Below, one piece after another: positions 38,922 to 48,501 of a stretch of DNA of 64,000 bases; the first letter of the stretch is position 1; every line of letters starts with the position of its first letter. The notes under the pieces are model-generated. The model was not told where the DNA came from. It saw nothing but the letters and a program-made list of their open reading frames with translations, and made no database searches. The position numbers and the translations under genes are program-made. Source of the stretch: Muribaculaceae bacterium (GTDB lineage Bacteria; Bacteroidota; Bacteroidia; Bacteroidales; Muribaculaceae). Location of the stretch: contig JAFLTY010000007.1 in NCBI GenBank assembly GCA_022509065.1, positions 1 to 64,000 of the forward strand, read 5' to 3'.

Positions 38922-39242
38922 TAACATGAAGCGAAAATTTAATACGGTATCATTCCCTGATACTTTAAAATCTGACAGAAAGCCTCTCTAACGCTATTTC
39001 GGGGTTGCTTTTCAACAACCGGATAAATCGAATTTCATATTCGGCCGATTGCGTTACGACCTTTCATACATATATAACGTTATCGACTCTATTAAGTTCA
39101 TTGCCTGCAACCAAACCATTGGATCTTGAGTAAGTTCCATGTCATGTATCCATTATGGTTTGACTATTTATGAATGGTGTTGCCAAGTCAAAACAGTATA
39201 TCCCACCAGAATGAAGAGAGTGATAAAATTAGCTTAGATTCT
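38922..39242. other. Intergenic region between birA and porW
   Basis: These 321 bases of A+T-rich sequence have no open frame or RNA gene I can support. They presumably contain the end of the birA transcript and the promoter of porW on the minus strand; no consensus promoter was convincing. Confidence 0.4.
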
Positions 39243-40001
39243 TCAAAATACGGCAGAGACTTCTTTGAAGAGGTAATGGCGAATGGTACCTCCTGTATCT
39301 TTTAATGAGAGTGTTCCGTCGCAGTCAACACCTATAAGGGTAGCTTCGAAATCAGTATCGCTGGCTGTATCGTGCCATGTGTATGTCCGACCGTCATGAC
39401 GCCACAACAGAGTGTTATATAGATAGGTCAGTTCGTCCGGTTCGGGATCATAGACATAGCTTTCATACATATCCAGTATGGCCTGGACAATATTGTCAAG
39501 CAATTGTTTGAGATTTGTCTCTTTTCCGATGACGTGCACAAGAGACACTGGGTTAGGAGCATCGCTTTCAAAGTGTTGTTGGTTGACATTTATGCCGATG
39601 CCTATCACTGACTTCTCGATGCAAGAGGAAGAAAGCGTGTTTTCGATAAGGATGCCGGCGACTTTTCGGTCGTCTATATAAATATCGTTGGGCCATTTGA
39701 TGGATACACGTGCGGTTGTCTCAATGTGTTTCTTAAGAGCGTTGACAATACCAACGGACACAAGCATGGATAGTTCGAACTGTCGTGCCGGGGCAAACAT
39801 GCGTGGATAGAGAACAAGCGAAAAAGTGAGGTTTTGACCCGGATGGCTTTCCCACGAATTCCCCCGTTGGCCTCGTCCGCTTGTCTGGTTATCAGTCACT
39901 ATGACAAGTGGAGTAGAATCATCGGGATTTATGGAAAGGTTGCGGGCATAAGTGTTTGTGGAATCTGCCGAGGGTAGTTCTATAAGGGTGTAACGTGCCA
40001 T
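39243..40001 (-). CDS. birA: Biotin--[acetyl-CoA-carboxylase] ligase
   Basis: This enzyme attaches biotin to the carboxyl-carrier subunit of biotin-dependent carboxylases. I start it at ATG 40001 (MARYTLIELPSADSTN), 11 bases after the tsaE stop, giving 252 residues; a TTG three codons upstream is less likely. The motif TSGRGQRGNSWES binds biotinyl-AMP, and KWPNDIYIDDRKVAGILIE is the second signature. The N-terminal DNA-binding domain of E. coli BirA is absent, so this is the monofunctional form without repressor activity. The small C-terminal SH3-like domain is present (about 200-252). Confidence 0.95.
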   Translation of the reverse strand: MARYTLIELPSADSTNTYARNLSINPDDSTPLVIVTDNQTSGRGQRGNSWESHPGQNLTFSLVLYPRMFAPARQFELSMLVSVGIVNALKKHIETTARVSIKWPNDIYIDDRKVAGILIENTLSSSCIEKSVIGIGINVNQQHFESDAPNPVSLVHVIGKETNLKQLLDNIVQAILDMYESYVYDPEPDELTYLYNTLLWRHDGRTYTWHDTASDTDFEATLIGVDCDGTLSLKDTGGTIRHYLFKEVSAVF

Positions 40002-40012
40002 GATTGACAAGC

Positions 40013-40447
40013 TTATGGGTTTGAAATCATTTTAAGAGTGCGACTACCGTCTTCGTTGACTGTGATATACACGTCGACTGTGTCCTTTGGCAGGATGTCA
40101 TTGACAATGTCAGGCCATTCTATAAGGCAAAGCGCCCCGGAGTCAAAATAGTCCTCTATGCCCATATCGTAGGCTTCCTCCGGTTTTTCGAGTCGATACA
40201 AATCGAAATGGTAGATCAGTTCAGCTGTAGTGTCCGAGCGATATTCGTTGACAAGCGAGAAAGAGGGGGAGTTGGCGATGTCTTCCTCCACGCCAAGGAC
40301 ACGAGCCAAAGCGTTGATAAAAGTTGTTTTTCCGGCACCCATTTCACCGTGAAAAGCAAATACTGTAGAGTCTCCCATTTCAGAGGCAAATTCAGTGGCG
40401 GCGCGGGTAAGGTCGTCTGTGTTGGCGATGTTTATTGTTTTTTCCAT
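40013..40447 (-). CDS. tsaE: tRNA threonylcarbamoyladenosine biosynthesis ATPase TsaE
   Basis: TsaE is the ATPase of the TsaBDE complex that makes the t6A modification at position 37 of ANN-decoding tRNAs. The 144-residue protein shows Walker [10 protein letters not shown] (residues 34-42), [10 protein letters not shown], the [12 protein letters not shown] block and LIEWPDIV, all typical. It sits directly upstream of birA (11-base gap) and downstream of the DUF3037 gene (63-base gap) on the same strand. Confidence 0.96.
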   Translation of the reverse strand: MEKTINIANTDDLTRAATEFASEMGDSTVFAFHGEMGAGKTTFINALARVLGVEEDIANSPSFSLVNEYRSDTTAELIYHFDLYRLEKPEEAYDMGIEDYFDSGALCLIEWPDIVNDILPKDTVDVYITVNEDGSRTLKMISNP

Positions 40448-40510
40448 TTATGTTGTTTGTAAGTTATTGATTGGTTAGGATATAATGCGGTTTAATAATT
40501 TTGCTGGTTA

Positions 40511-40930
40511 TCAAAGGACAAGCGAAGCGAACAAATTGTCAAACGTTTTGTCAAGGTCGTGCGTCAAACCGGCATGCGGTCGAGATGTCTGAATGCAAGC
40601 TGACCGGACGGCTGTCAGCCACCTGAAGCGTTCGTGAGGTTCAAGTTGGGCTATGACTCCTCCATTTCTCACATCTCCATTGGACACCAACTCGAAACCG
40701 GTGAGTTGGTTATTTAACGGAACGATATCCGCCGAAGGATAGAGGGCGGACAGGCGTTCTAAGTTGATATCGAAACGTGCTCGTATCCATCTTAAGCGTT
40801 TACACATCATGATGAGACCTATGTTTAGACGCTCGCCGCGCTCTATGCTCGGTATATACCGCACCACAGCATACTCATATAGGTGTAAAACATCCTTATC
40901 CGAAGAGTTGGTTGCGGACTTCGATTGCAT
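40511..40930 (-). CDS. DUF3037 protein, partner of the HipA-like kinase
   Basis: This 139-residue protein belongs to DUF3037 as judged from YEYAVVRYIPSIERGERLNIGLIM near the N-terminus and the Phe/Arg-rich FRWLTAVRSACIQTSRPHAG stretch. The family is usually encoded next to HipA-like kinases. Its start overlaps the 3' end of the kinase gene by 35 bases, so translation is probably coupled. The molecular role is not known; a toxin-antitoxin-like or substrate-adaptor relationship with the kinase is only an inference. It is followed by tsaE. Confidence 0.85.
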   Translation of the reverse strand: MQSKSATNSSDKDVLHLYEYAVVRYIPSIERGERLNIGLIMMCKRLRWIRARFDINLERLSALYPSADIVPLNNQLTGFELVSNGDVRNGGVIAQLEPHERFRWLTAVRSACIQTSRPHAGLTHDLDKTFDNLFASLVL

Positions 40931-41693
40931 GATTAGTAAAATTTTTTGAGTTTTCGAAACGTGTTCGCAGGAATGTCTTGTACACCTGCCGGCGCTCTTC
41001 GACGCTTATGTCGCTGTCGGGTTCGTCAAGCCATTCATCGGGCACCATGTCGACAATGGCATTAAGATCGTCTACAGAAATAGATCGATGCATAGAGTCG
41101 TCAACTTCGCCAAGTAAGGCGGCATCGCGTAATAACGCGTGGTCTTTGACATAAGGAAAATCGGAAAGCATGGCTTTTTCCCATCCTTTCCAGGAGTGAT
41201 GAAAATACAGCGACGCGCCGTGATCAATCAGCCAGAGTTCTTTGTTCCACAACAGCATGTTGGTGTTACGTGCCGTCCGGTCGATGTTGGTTAACAGAGC
41301 ATCTACCCATACTATAATAGATGCTGTGAGAGTATCGGTATGATTTGCTGCGACATCCCATGTCAAGGCGCCGTTAAGGAAATGTAAACCCAAATTAAGC
41401 CCGCGGCTGGCTTGCAATAGGTCTTGAATTTCCTCGTCGCCTTCAGTGCGTCCGAAATCTTCGTCAAGATCAAGAAATACGACTTCCGGGACGTTCAATC
41501 CTGCCAAACGCGCTATTTCGGCGCCGATGAGTTCGGCCACCAACACTTTTTTCCCATGACCTGACCCTCGAAACTTAACTACATAACGAAAACCGTCATC
41601 GGCTTCGGCGAGAGCCGGTAACGATCCTCCCTCGCGAAGAGGGGTAATGTAACGGGTAACTCGTTGCTGTCGTATGGGTGAACTATTACTCAT
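40896..41693 (-). CDS. HipA-like (HipA_2) kinase-fold protein
   Basis: This protein of about 265 residues resembles the compact HipA_2 family. The start at ATG 41693 overlaps the ligA stop (ATGAGTAA arrangement); a TTG two codons upstream is less likely. Visible kinase-fold motifs are [20 protein letters not shown] (nucleotide-binding strand and helix), [13 protein letters not shown] (catalytic Asp and Asn) and WLIDHGASL (metal-binding Asp). The HipA-N domain of classical HipA toxins is missing, as is a HipB-like DNA-binding antitoxin. Its partner is the overlapping DUF3037 gene. The target is unknown. Confidence 0.82.
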   Translation of the reverse strand: MSNSSPIRQQRVTRYITPLREGGSLPALAEADDGFRYVVKFRGSGHGKKVLVAELIGAEIARLAGLNVPEVVFLDLDEDFGRTEGDEEIQDLLQASRGLNLGLHFLNGALTWDVAANHTDTLTASIIVWVDALLTNIDRTARNTNMLLWNKELWLIDHGASLYFHHSWKGWEKAMLSDFPYVKDHALLRDAALLGEVDDSMHRSISVDDLNAIVDMVPDEWLDEPDSDISVEERRQVYKTFLRTRFENSKNFTNHAIEVRNQLFG

Positions 41694-43689
41694 CGGCAAT
41701 CATTTTTAAAAAGGTATCTTCGTCAATGATTGGAATACCTAATTTTTGTGCTTTTTCGAGTTTGGCCGGTCCCATGTTGTCACCGGCAAGTACATAGTCG
41801 GTTTTCTTTGATATAGAACCAACGTTTTTACCGCCGTGGGCTTCAATCATTTTCTTGTACTCGTCGCGGCTGTGATGAGAGAAGACCCCACTAATGATTA
41901 TTGATTTGCCGTTTAGTCTGTCAGACAGTACCTGAGCTTTTTCGGCTTCGAACTGTAAACCGGCAGCGCGAAGGCGTTCGATATTCTGGCGGTTTATCGG
42001 AACGTTGAAATACTCAATAATGCTTTCCGCAATGTGCGGTCCTACATCCTCGATGGATTCGAGTTCAGTTTGTGACATGTTCATCAAACGATCCATGCTC
42101 CCTGCTGTGGTGGCGATTTTTTTTGCAGTGGTCTCTCCGACACCCGGAATGGATAGAGCATAGACTACTCGGTCAAATGGCACATGACGGCTGTCTTCAA
42201 TACCCTGCATGATGCGTTCGGCACTTTTTTCACCGAAACGCTCTAAATCTTTTAGTTTGTCGATTGTAAGGTCGTAAATATCGCCAATGTTTGTTACCAA
42301 CCCTGTCGAGTAAAGAATCTTGGATGTTTCCTCACCAATGCCGTCGATATTCATCATGCGTCGTCCGACGAAATGTTCGACACGACCGGTTATCTGAGGA
42401 GGACATCCCCATTTGTTGGGACAGAACCAGGCTGCTTCACCTTCCTGACGCACAAGAGGTGCGCCGCATTCAGGACAGTGACTGACGAAACGAACTGTTT
42501 TGGCATCAGGCAAACGTTCGGCGGTGTTTACCCCCACTATTTTGGGGATTATCTCTCCCCCCTTTTCAACATACAGCATATCTCCTTCGTGTATATCGAA
42601 AGTGCGCATAATGTCTTCGTTGTGCAGACTTGCGCGCTTGACTACTGTGCCCGAAAGCAGAACGGGTTCGAGATTAGCTACGGGAGTGACATAGCCCATA
42701 CGCCCCACGTCGAAAGAAACGAAGCGCAGACGCGTCTCGGCACGCTCTGCCTTAAATTTATACGCTATGGCCCAACGGGGTGATTTGGCAGTGAAACCCA
42801 GGTTGAGTTGTTGACGCAAGGAGTTTACTTTGAAAACGAGGCCGTCGGTGGCTACGGGTAGCTCTTTTCGTGCTGTATCCCAGTGGTTTATATACTTGTC
42901 AACCTTAGTTATATCATAAAGTTTGGTCATAGCGTCACTGACCTTGAAACCCCACCTGCGGGCTTCCATCATGTTGTCATAATGATTGTCTGCGGGAAGA
43001 TTATCACCCAGCAGATAATAAAAATATGCATCTAGACCGCGACGTGCCACTTCGGCCGGATTGAGAAGTTTTAAAGTACCAGAGGCAGCGTTGCGAGGAT
43101 TAGCAAAAATGGGTTCTTCATTAAATTCGCGTTCGGCATTCAAGCGGTCAAATTCTTTCCATGGCAAAACAATCTCTCCTCTAATCTCAAAGAAATCGGG
43201 CCAACCGGTTCCATGGAGAACCAGAGGAATGGATTTTATGGTCTTGACATTATCTGTCACAACATCGCCTTTTTCACCATCGCCTCTCGTAACAGCTCTA
43301 ATGAGACGCCCATGCTCGTAAATCAGAGATATTGATGTGCCGTCAAACTTCATCTCGCCTACAATGACAGGACGCTCTCCCTCAAGTGATGTCTGAACAC
43401 GTTCAACCCATTGGTCAACTTCTTCAACCGAATAAGTATTGGCCAATGACAGCATGCGGTAGATGTGCCCGGTCTGTTCAAAACCCTTGGTAAGGTCACT
43501 GCCCACGCGGTGGGTGGGCGACAGCGGGTCGTCGTATTGAGGATGGTTGATTTCGAGCGTTTCGAGCTCTTTCATCATGTCATCGAACTGGCGGTCGGAT
43601 ATTGTAGGAGAATTAAGTACATAATAGTTGTGATTGTGAGTGTTAAGGGCACTGCGCAACTCTTCTATTCGTTGTTTTACATCACTCAT
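41686..43689 (-). CDS. ligA: NAD-dependent DNA ligase
   Basis: This enzyme seals nicks in replication and repair using NAD. The 667-residue protein carries the NAD-binding Ia domain ([20 protein letters not shown]), the adenylation motif [13 protein letters not shown] with nucleophile Lys114, an OB fold, the four-cysteine zinc finger (CPECGAPLV ... CPNKWGCP), helix-hairpin-helix repeats (about 500-585) and a C-terminal BRCT domain (about 590-667, [13 protein letters not shown]). It is complete. It is the first gene of a long minus-strand run and overlaps the kinase gene by 8 bases. Confidence 0.98.
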   Translation of the reverse strand: MSDVKQRIEELRSALNTHNHNYYVLNSPTISDRQFDDMMKELETLEINHPQYDDPLSPTHRVGSDLTKGFEQTGHIYRMLSLANTYSVEEVDQWVERVQTSLEGERPVIVGEMKFDGTSISLIYEHGRLIRAVTRGDGEKGDVVTDNVKTIKSIPLVLHGTGWPDFFEIRGEIVLPWKEFDRLNAEREFNEEPIFANPRNAASGTLKLLNPAEVARRGLDAYFYYLLGDNLPADNHYDNMMEARRWGFKVSDAMTKLYDITKVDKYINHWDTARKELPVATDGLVFKVNSLRQQLNLGFTAKSPRWAIAYKFKAERAETRLRFVSFDVGRMGYVTPVANLEPVLLSGTVVKRASLHNEDIMRTFDIHEGDMLYVEKGGEIIPKIVGVNTAERLPDAKTVRFVSHCPECGAPLVRQEGEAAWFCPNKWGCPPQITGRVEHFVGRRMMNIDGIGEETSKILYSTGLVTNIGDIYDLTIDKLKDLERFGEKSAERIMQGIEDSRHVPFDRVVYALSIPGVGETTAKKIATTAGSMDRLMNMSQTELESIEDVGPHIAESIIEYFNVPINRQNIERLRAAGLQFEAEKAQVLSDRLNGKSIIISGVFSHHSRDEYKKMIEAHGGKNVGSISKKTDYVLAGDNMGPAKLEKAQKLGIPIIDEDTFLKMIADE

Positions 43690-43774
43690 AGATATGCCTT
43701 TTTATTAACGATTGAAACTTTTATGGCTAACAGCCTATATGGCAAAAAAGTTTATATTGGACAGCAAATCAGAA

Positions 43775-44344
43775 TTAATTGTTATCAATAGAAGTAATGG
43801 AATTCCGATATCTGATTATTCGAGCAGGATTACCTCCCACTACCGCATAGGGAGGAACTTCTTTTGTAACCACAGATCCGGCTCCTATTATTGCACCTTT
43901 ACCAATTTTATAGTTTTTGGCGATGATTATAACCCTTCTTCCTATCCAAACATCATCCTCTATAGTCAGAGTTGTCTTAGGAAGGCTCCCTTGCTCGCAC
44001 ATGGGAATATCGAGTCGGTCACATTTGTGACCTCCTCCAATAACAAGAACCTCCTCAGCTGTCATGACATATTTTCCGATATCAAGAATGGCTGAACGCA
44101 ATTGGAAATAATTACCCAGACTGGAACCATAGTCAATTTTGACTGTGTCCAATTGTCCTAAATAAACTTTATAACCAATGTTAATACCTTTTGCGAATTT
44201 TTGCGAGTTGTATGTACGTAAGAAAGAGCGTCGAAGATTGCGGCTCAGTTTACCAATTACCGGAGTATCCGTACTTGGGAGATATCTTATAAAAGCATAA
44301 TATGTAAAAATGAAAAAATATTTACGTAAGTTTGTTAATATCAT
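43775..44344 (-). CDS. Hexapeptide-repeat acyltransferase
   Basis: This 189-residue protein belongs to the left-handed beta-helix acyltransferases, similar to serine/maltose O-acetyltransferases and capsule-modifying enzymes. The characteristic C-terminal block TIEDDVWIGRRVIIIAKNYK then IGKGAIIGAGSVVTKEVPP and GNPARIIRYR is clear, as are the preceding hexapeptide turns. An N-terminal hydrophobic helix (KYFFIFTYYAFIRYL) may anchor it at the membrane. Acetylation of a surface or lipid-linked sugar is the family inference. It stands alone, 85 bases before ligA on the same strand. Confidence 0.88.
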   Translation of the reverse strand: MILTNLRKYFFIFTYYAFIRYLPSTDTPVIGKLSRNLRRSFLRTYNSQKFAKGINIGYKVYLGQLDTVKIDYGSSLGNYFQLRSAILDIGKYVMTAEEVLVIGGGHKCDRLDIPMCEQGSLPKTTLTIEDDVWIGRRVIIIAKNYKIGKGAIIGAGSVVTKEVPPYAVVGGNPARIIRYRNSITSIDNN

Positions 44345-44580
44345 TTTGTTGATAGATTGTTAGTTATGCCGTGGAAGGATAGGGATTATTTTTTCGTACT
44401 TTTTCGAGGCGATAAAAGGACTGTTGTGATAGAATTAGAGTGGATTAAAAAATCAAGCAGCAACCAGGATTAATAAAATCAGGAAGGCTTCCACAAAGAT
44501 AAGCAATAAATTTGAAAATGTTGAAGAGCACGGATGTAAACATACAGATGCATTCGTTTTACTGAGTAGCGAAAATTTTG

Positions 44581-44588
44581 TAATTTTG
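44581..44588 (+). promoter_or_regulatory. -7 box of the Ig-like lipoprotein gene
   Basis: TAATTTTG matches the -7 consensus; the expected -33 region has TTTTA. The initiation site would lie about 38 bases before the ATG at 44632. The rest of 44345-44580 shows no gene. Confidence 0.5.
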
Positions 44589-44631
44589 TGGCAAATAAAA
44601 ACCAAGGCTTTAAGAGATTCATTGAATCGCG

Positions 44632-46695
44632 ATGCAAAGACAAAACCCGATAAAAACATCAAAGGATTCCGCGTCAGCGCTTAGAGTGTATCGAAACGCG
44701 GTATGGATACTCCTGTGTATGTTTATTGTGGGCGGTTGTGCGTCAATAGGTCGCCCGGGAGGAGGTCCGCGTGATGAGAAACCTCCGGTTTTCGTGCGAT
44801 CCAATCCTATGCCGGGCGAACTCAATGTTAAGAGACAGCGCATAGACGTTTTTTTTGACGAGAACGTTCAACTTGACGACGCTTTCAACAAAGTGATAGT
44901 ATCACCGTCCCAAACTTCGGCACCGGTCGTGCGCTCACTTGGACATCGCGTAAGTGTTGAATTGCGTGACACACTGGTTCCCAATGTCACTTATACTATT
45001 GATTTTGGAGATGCTATCAAAGACCTTAACGAAGGAAATGTCCTTGATGGTTTCGCGTTGGATTTTGCCACAGGCGACGTTATCGATTCTTTGCGCATAT
45101 CGGGTGTGTTGGTAGAAAGCCGTACCCTTGAGCCGGCACAAGGCATGTTGGTCGGTGTATATTCGACGATGGAAGACAGTGCTCTGACCACTCTTCCCTT
45201 AGAGCGTGTCGCCCGTACTAATAGCCGCGGTCAATTCACTATACGAGGCCTCAAGGATACTGAGTATCGCGTCTTCGCCATCAATGACATTAACCGTGAC
45301 AACAAGTGGGATAAAACCGAAGGAGTGGCTTTTTTCGACCATACCGTAGTACCCTCCGTTGAGTCGATAGAGGTTAACGACACCTTGCGAACGGTCGAAG
45401 GACAAGACTCTATTGTTACTCGTCCCGGTGTGGCTTACCTGCCTGCAGATGTTTTGTTGACGTGGTTCAACGAGGACGTTACTACCCACTACCTCATGGA
45501 GAATTCACGTCCGGCGCGAAACCGTGTCAATATCATCCTGTCGGCACCCTACGACACCCTGGCGACTGCAAGGATTGTCAACACACCAGGTTTTGAAGAT
45601 GTTGAATGGCGCGATGTGGCTCTTACTGATGCAAGCCCCGGCAACGATACGATTACATGGTGGTTGACAGACAAGAATCTCATCAACACCGATTCGCTTA
45701 GTCTTGCCGTGACCTATCCGGCTATGGACAGCTTGCAGAATGTCTATATGAAGACAGACACCATGCGTTTCTTCTATCGACCCACAAGCGCCGAAATAAA
45801 AGCTGCCAAAGAACTTGAAAAATTGCGCGAACAAGGTGCCGATACGATAGCTCCCCCTCAGACATTTATGGAATTGCGCTTGGTTACAGGAAACACCCTC
45901 GATGTTTACAATCCATTATGGTTCGAATCAACGACTCCTTGGGCGACAGTGGATTCAACAAAAATCAGGCTGACAATGGCTGTAGACTCGTTGTGGGAAG
46001 ATGTTCCCATAGGAGTTCCTCACCCAGTCGAAGGAATGTCTGTGTTACGGCGGCAAATAGATTTCAAACCTAAACCCGGTCAAAAATACCATCTGGAAAT
46101 AGATTCTGCGGCCATTTTCGATGTTTACGGCAATCCAATCGATAAGTTCAAACAAGATTTTAACGTAAAAGCCCTGGATGCCTATTCAAAAGTGATTTTC
46201 AATGTTTCTCCTGTCGATTCGACAATAGTAGTCGAACTTCTTGACGCCAGCGACAATGTAGTGCGGACCCAAACCGCGGATGCCACAGGAAAAGCTGTGT
46301 TCGAGTATGTCAATCCCGGAACTTACTATGCTCGCATGTACTATGACGATGACCGTAACGGCAAATGGTCGACCGGTATCGTGAGCGAGAAACTCCAACC
46401 CGAAGAAGTCGCCTATTACCCTAAAAAGATAGATGCGAGAGCCAATTGGGACGTCGACTTGTCCTGGAATATTTACGAGATTCCCATTGACATCCAGAAA
46501 CCTTACGCTATCCTAAAGAACAAGCCTAAACTGAAGAAAGGCGAAAAAGCACCCACTGATCCCGACGAAGAGGAAGAACTGGACGAATGGGGACATCCAA
46601 TTAACCGTAACAGCGGTGTCAACTCTGGCTTTAACAATATGGGTGGCTTCGGGGCAGGTGGCCTAAAGGCCGGTATGAACAGTCTGCGACGTTAA
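44632..46695 (+). CDS. Lipoprotein with bacterial Ig-like (Big_5) domain
   Basis: This 687-residue lipoprotein occurs widely in Bacteroidota and remains without a known role. After a 20-residue basic leader comes a signal helix and lipobox IVGGC (Cys36), followed by the Big_5-type domain (about 50-150; PPVFVRSNPMPGELN, then RIDVFFDENVQLDDAFNKV). A carboxypeptidase-like/beta-sandwich region lies at about 160-230 (TNSRGQFTIRGLKDTEYRVF), then a long region without recognised domains, and a second GKAVFEYVNPGTYYARMY element (about 545-565). The end is Gly/Asn-rich. It is a single-gene plus-strand transcript, convergent with the fucosyltransferase. Confidence 0.87.
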   Translation: MQRQNPIKTSKDSASALRVYRNAVWILLCMFIVGGCASIGRPGGGPRDEKPPVFVRSNPMPGELNVKRQRIDVFFDENVQLDDAFNKVIVSPSQTSAPVVRSLGHRVSVELRDTLVPNVTYTIDFGDAIKDLNEGNVLDGFALDFATGDVIDSLRISGVLVESRTLEPAQGMLVGVYSTMEDSALTTLPLERVARTNSRGQFTIRGLKDTEYRVFAINDINRDNKWDKTEGVAFFDHTVVPSVESIEVNDTLRTVEGQDSIVTRPGVAYLPADVLLTWFNEDVTTHYLMENSRPARNRVNIILSAPYDTLATARIVNTPGFEDVEWRDVALTDASPGNDTITWWLTDKNLINTDSLSLAVTYPAMDSLQNVYMKTDTMRFFYRPTSAEIKAAKELEKLREQGADTIAPPQTFMELRLVTGNTLDVYNPLWFESTTPWATVDSTKIRLTMAVDSLWEDVPIGVPHPVEGMSVLRRQIDFKPKPGQKYHLEIDSAAIFDVYGNPIDKFKQDFNVKALDAYSKVIFNVSPVDSTIVVELLDASDNVVRTQTADATGKAVFEYVNPGTYYARMYYDDDRNGKWSTGIVSEKLQPEEVAYYPKKIDARANWDVDLSWNIYEIPIDIQKPYAILKNKPKLKKGEKAPTDPDEEEELDEWGHPINRNSGVNSGFNNMGGFGAGGLKAGMNSLRR

Positions 46696-46712
46696 GAAGT
46701 GCCGGTTTTCAC

Positions 46713-47678
46713 TTAGAATATTTTAGCGAGGGCTCTTCCCAGCTTATAGGCGATGTTGCTATTACGGATTTCGTTAAGATTGTAATTGTGCCATGCCATA
46801 TTGTTCTGTTCGCCATACGGTATGACGTGTTTTTTCTTTCCTTCAGCAATATCGCAAAGAAAATCTGCCAGTTGAGAGTCAAAATCGGGGGAGGTGTCGT
46901 TGTTTAGTTTGGGAGATCTTAATATTTTGAGATAAAGATCCGGGTCGTTGTCCACTTTCTCCAGATACTTAACGAAGCTGTCGAGAGTAGAAAAATCATT
47001 GACATTGATAAATGCTTCGGGATTGAAGTCTTTACATGCAGTTGGACAACCCCAATAAACAGGCACCGTCGAAGCAGCCATAGGCTCGACAATCTTTTCG
47101 GTGACATATCCATCGGCAATGCTGTTCTCCAGCGCAAGATTGAATTTGTAACCGGAAATAAAGGGGATTTTTTCTTCAACAGAGCCACCTACGTTGTTGC
47201 GGTACGGACCACCGTAAGCCAACGGCTTATAGCTGTCAACCGCGTCGATTATCTCCAGTCTCTTTGGGTCACAGTTGTTGGTGTTGCGTAGCAAAACAGA
47301 GCAGAAAGGTCGTTTCACGGCTTCCTCATCCGTTATAAGAACAGGGTTTTGCAACATGTCAAACTCATAAAGTTTATAGAGAGGATATCTTAGGTGACGT
47401 TTACCAAAATCAATGTTATAAAAAGAGATAGCATAGTCACATTCATTAAAATTCGGCACGTCATTTTCCCCGGTGTAATATATCTTGACGCAGTCCTTGT
47501 ATTTGTAATGCTCCTTGGTGCCGCAACGGGAATAGAACAGCAAGTCGGGTATCTCATCGCTATGCGCGTCTATGACCCTTACGTTAAACTTTGTGCGTAG
47601 CGCTTCTACGAAGTTATTGTTGTGATGGTCGAATGTCGGCCAAAAATCCACAAATTTTATGGCTATGTCATTTTTCAT
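46713..47678 (-). CDS. Glycosyltransferase family 10 (alpha-fucosyltransferase-like)
   Basis: This 321-residue enzyme resembles bacterial alpha-1,3/1,4-fucosyltransferases. The family signature is near residues 175-205: GYKFNLALENSIADGYVTEK followed by IVEPMAASTVPVYWG. The donor in the family is GDP-fucose. The product may be a fucosylated surface glycan or O-glycan, as in Bacteroidales general glycosylation, but this is inference. It is last in a co-directional set after the radical SAM gene (31 bases). ManC nearby supplies GDP-mannose, the precursor of GDP-fucose. Confidence 0.92.
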   Translation of the reverse strand: MKNDIAIKFVDFWPTFDHHNNNFVEALRTKFNVRVIDAHSDEIPDLLFYSRCGTKEHYKYKDCVKIYYTGENDVPNFNECDYAISFYNIDFGKRHLRYPLYKLYEFDMLQNPVLITDEEAVKRPFCSVLLRNTNNCDPKRLEIIDAVDSYKPLAYGGPYRNNVGGSVEEKIPFISGYKFNLALENSIADGYVTEKIVEPMAASTVPVYWGCPTACKDFNPEAFINVNDFSTLDSFVKYLEKVDNDPDLYLKILRSPKLNNDTSPDFDSQLADFLCDIAEGKKKHVIPYGEQNNMAWHNYNLNEIRNSNIAYKLGRALAKIF

Positions 47679-47709
47679 ATACCGTGATGATATTTCGCGT
47701 TTGTAGCGT

Positions 47710-48489
47710 TTAGGCTACCGATACGGGTATGCCGGTTTCCGTAGTGATTCGCTCAGCTATGTTTTCGAGTTCGTCGCGTGATACTTTACTCAGGTGTTCG
47801 GCCGGTGTCTTGCGGTCTATGGAATAAATCATTATCTGTCCGGGCGAGATATGCCGATACGCGTCAATAAGAGCTTTAACCTCGCGCTCTGTTGTGTTGT
47901 CAATTGTTTTGTCCCCATGTTCACCACGACAAAACATGGTCTGCACAATGGCTTTCTTGCCAAATTGCGCAATGCCCTTGATGGCCTTGTCAACGGTGAA
48001 TAAAGGATTGTTAGGCCTGTCCAAAGCTACCATAGTGTCGGGAATCGCTGAGTCCAATTTAAGGATATTATTATCCACTTTGTTGAGAGCCCGTATCACA
48101 CCGGGGCTGACCAGACGTGTCGAGTTGGTGAGGACGCTGATTTTTACGTTGGGGTAATATTTGTCGCGCAAAGCGATAGTGTCATCAATAATACCTTCGA
48201 AATCGGGATGGATGGTAGGTTCGCCGTTCCCCGAAAAAGTTATGACATCGAGATTGTCTCCGGCTTGTTTCATGGCGGTGAGCTTCGTCTCCAAATCGGC
48301 CTTTACTTTCTCGCGGGAAGGGAAGCCGGTTGTCCCCGTACCTTGTGCGTTAAATCCGGCTTCGCAATACAGGCAGTCGAATGAGCATATCTTACCGTCA
48401 TCCGGCAAAAGATTGATGCCGAGCGAGGTACCCAAACGGCGGCTGTGTATGGGGCCGAATACTGTATCATGAAACAAAACAGTCTGCAT
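47710..48489 (-). CDS. Radical SAM protein
   Basis: This 259-residue protein has the radical SAM cluster motif CSFDCLYCEAG (Cys-x3-Cys-x2-Cys, about residues 34-41), followed by VITFSGNGEPTIHPDF and SVLTNSTRLVSP, as in the COG0731-like family. Residues 1-30 carry FGPIHSRRLGTSLGINLLP, which is typical of that group. The substrate is unknown. It follows the LolC/E-type permease gene by 12 bases and is likely co-transcribed. Confidence 0.9.
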   Translation of the reverse strand: MQTVLFHDTVFGPIHSRRLGTSLGINLLPDDGKICSFDCLYCEAGFNAQGTGTTGFPSREKVKADLETKLTAMKQAGDNLDVITFSGNGEPTIHPDFEGIIDDTIALRDKYYPNVKISVLTNSTRLVSPGVIRALNKVDNNILKLDSAIPDTMVALDRPNNPLFTVDKAIKGIAQFGKKAIVQTMFCRGEHGDKTIDNTTEREVKALIDAYRHISPGQIMIYSIDRKTPAEHLSKVSRDELENIAERITTETGIPVSVA

Positions 48490-48501
48490 GTCTTTGGATA
48501 T

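Noticed and set aside
44405..44430. TTGTGA-like sequence as a Rex operator
   Set aside because: Only one half resembles the operator and there is no palindrome; it is also far from rex.
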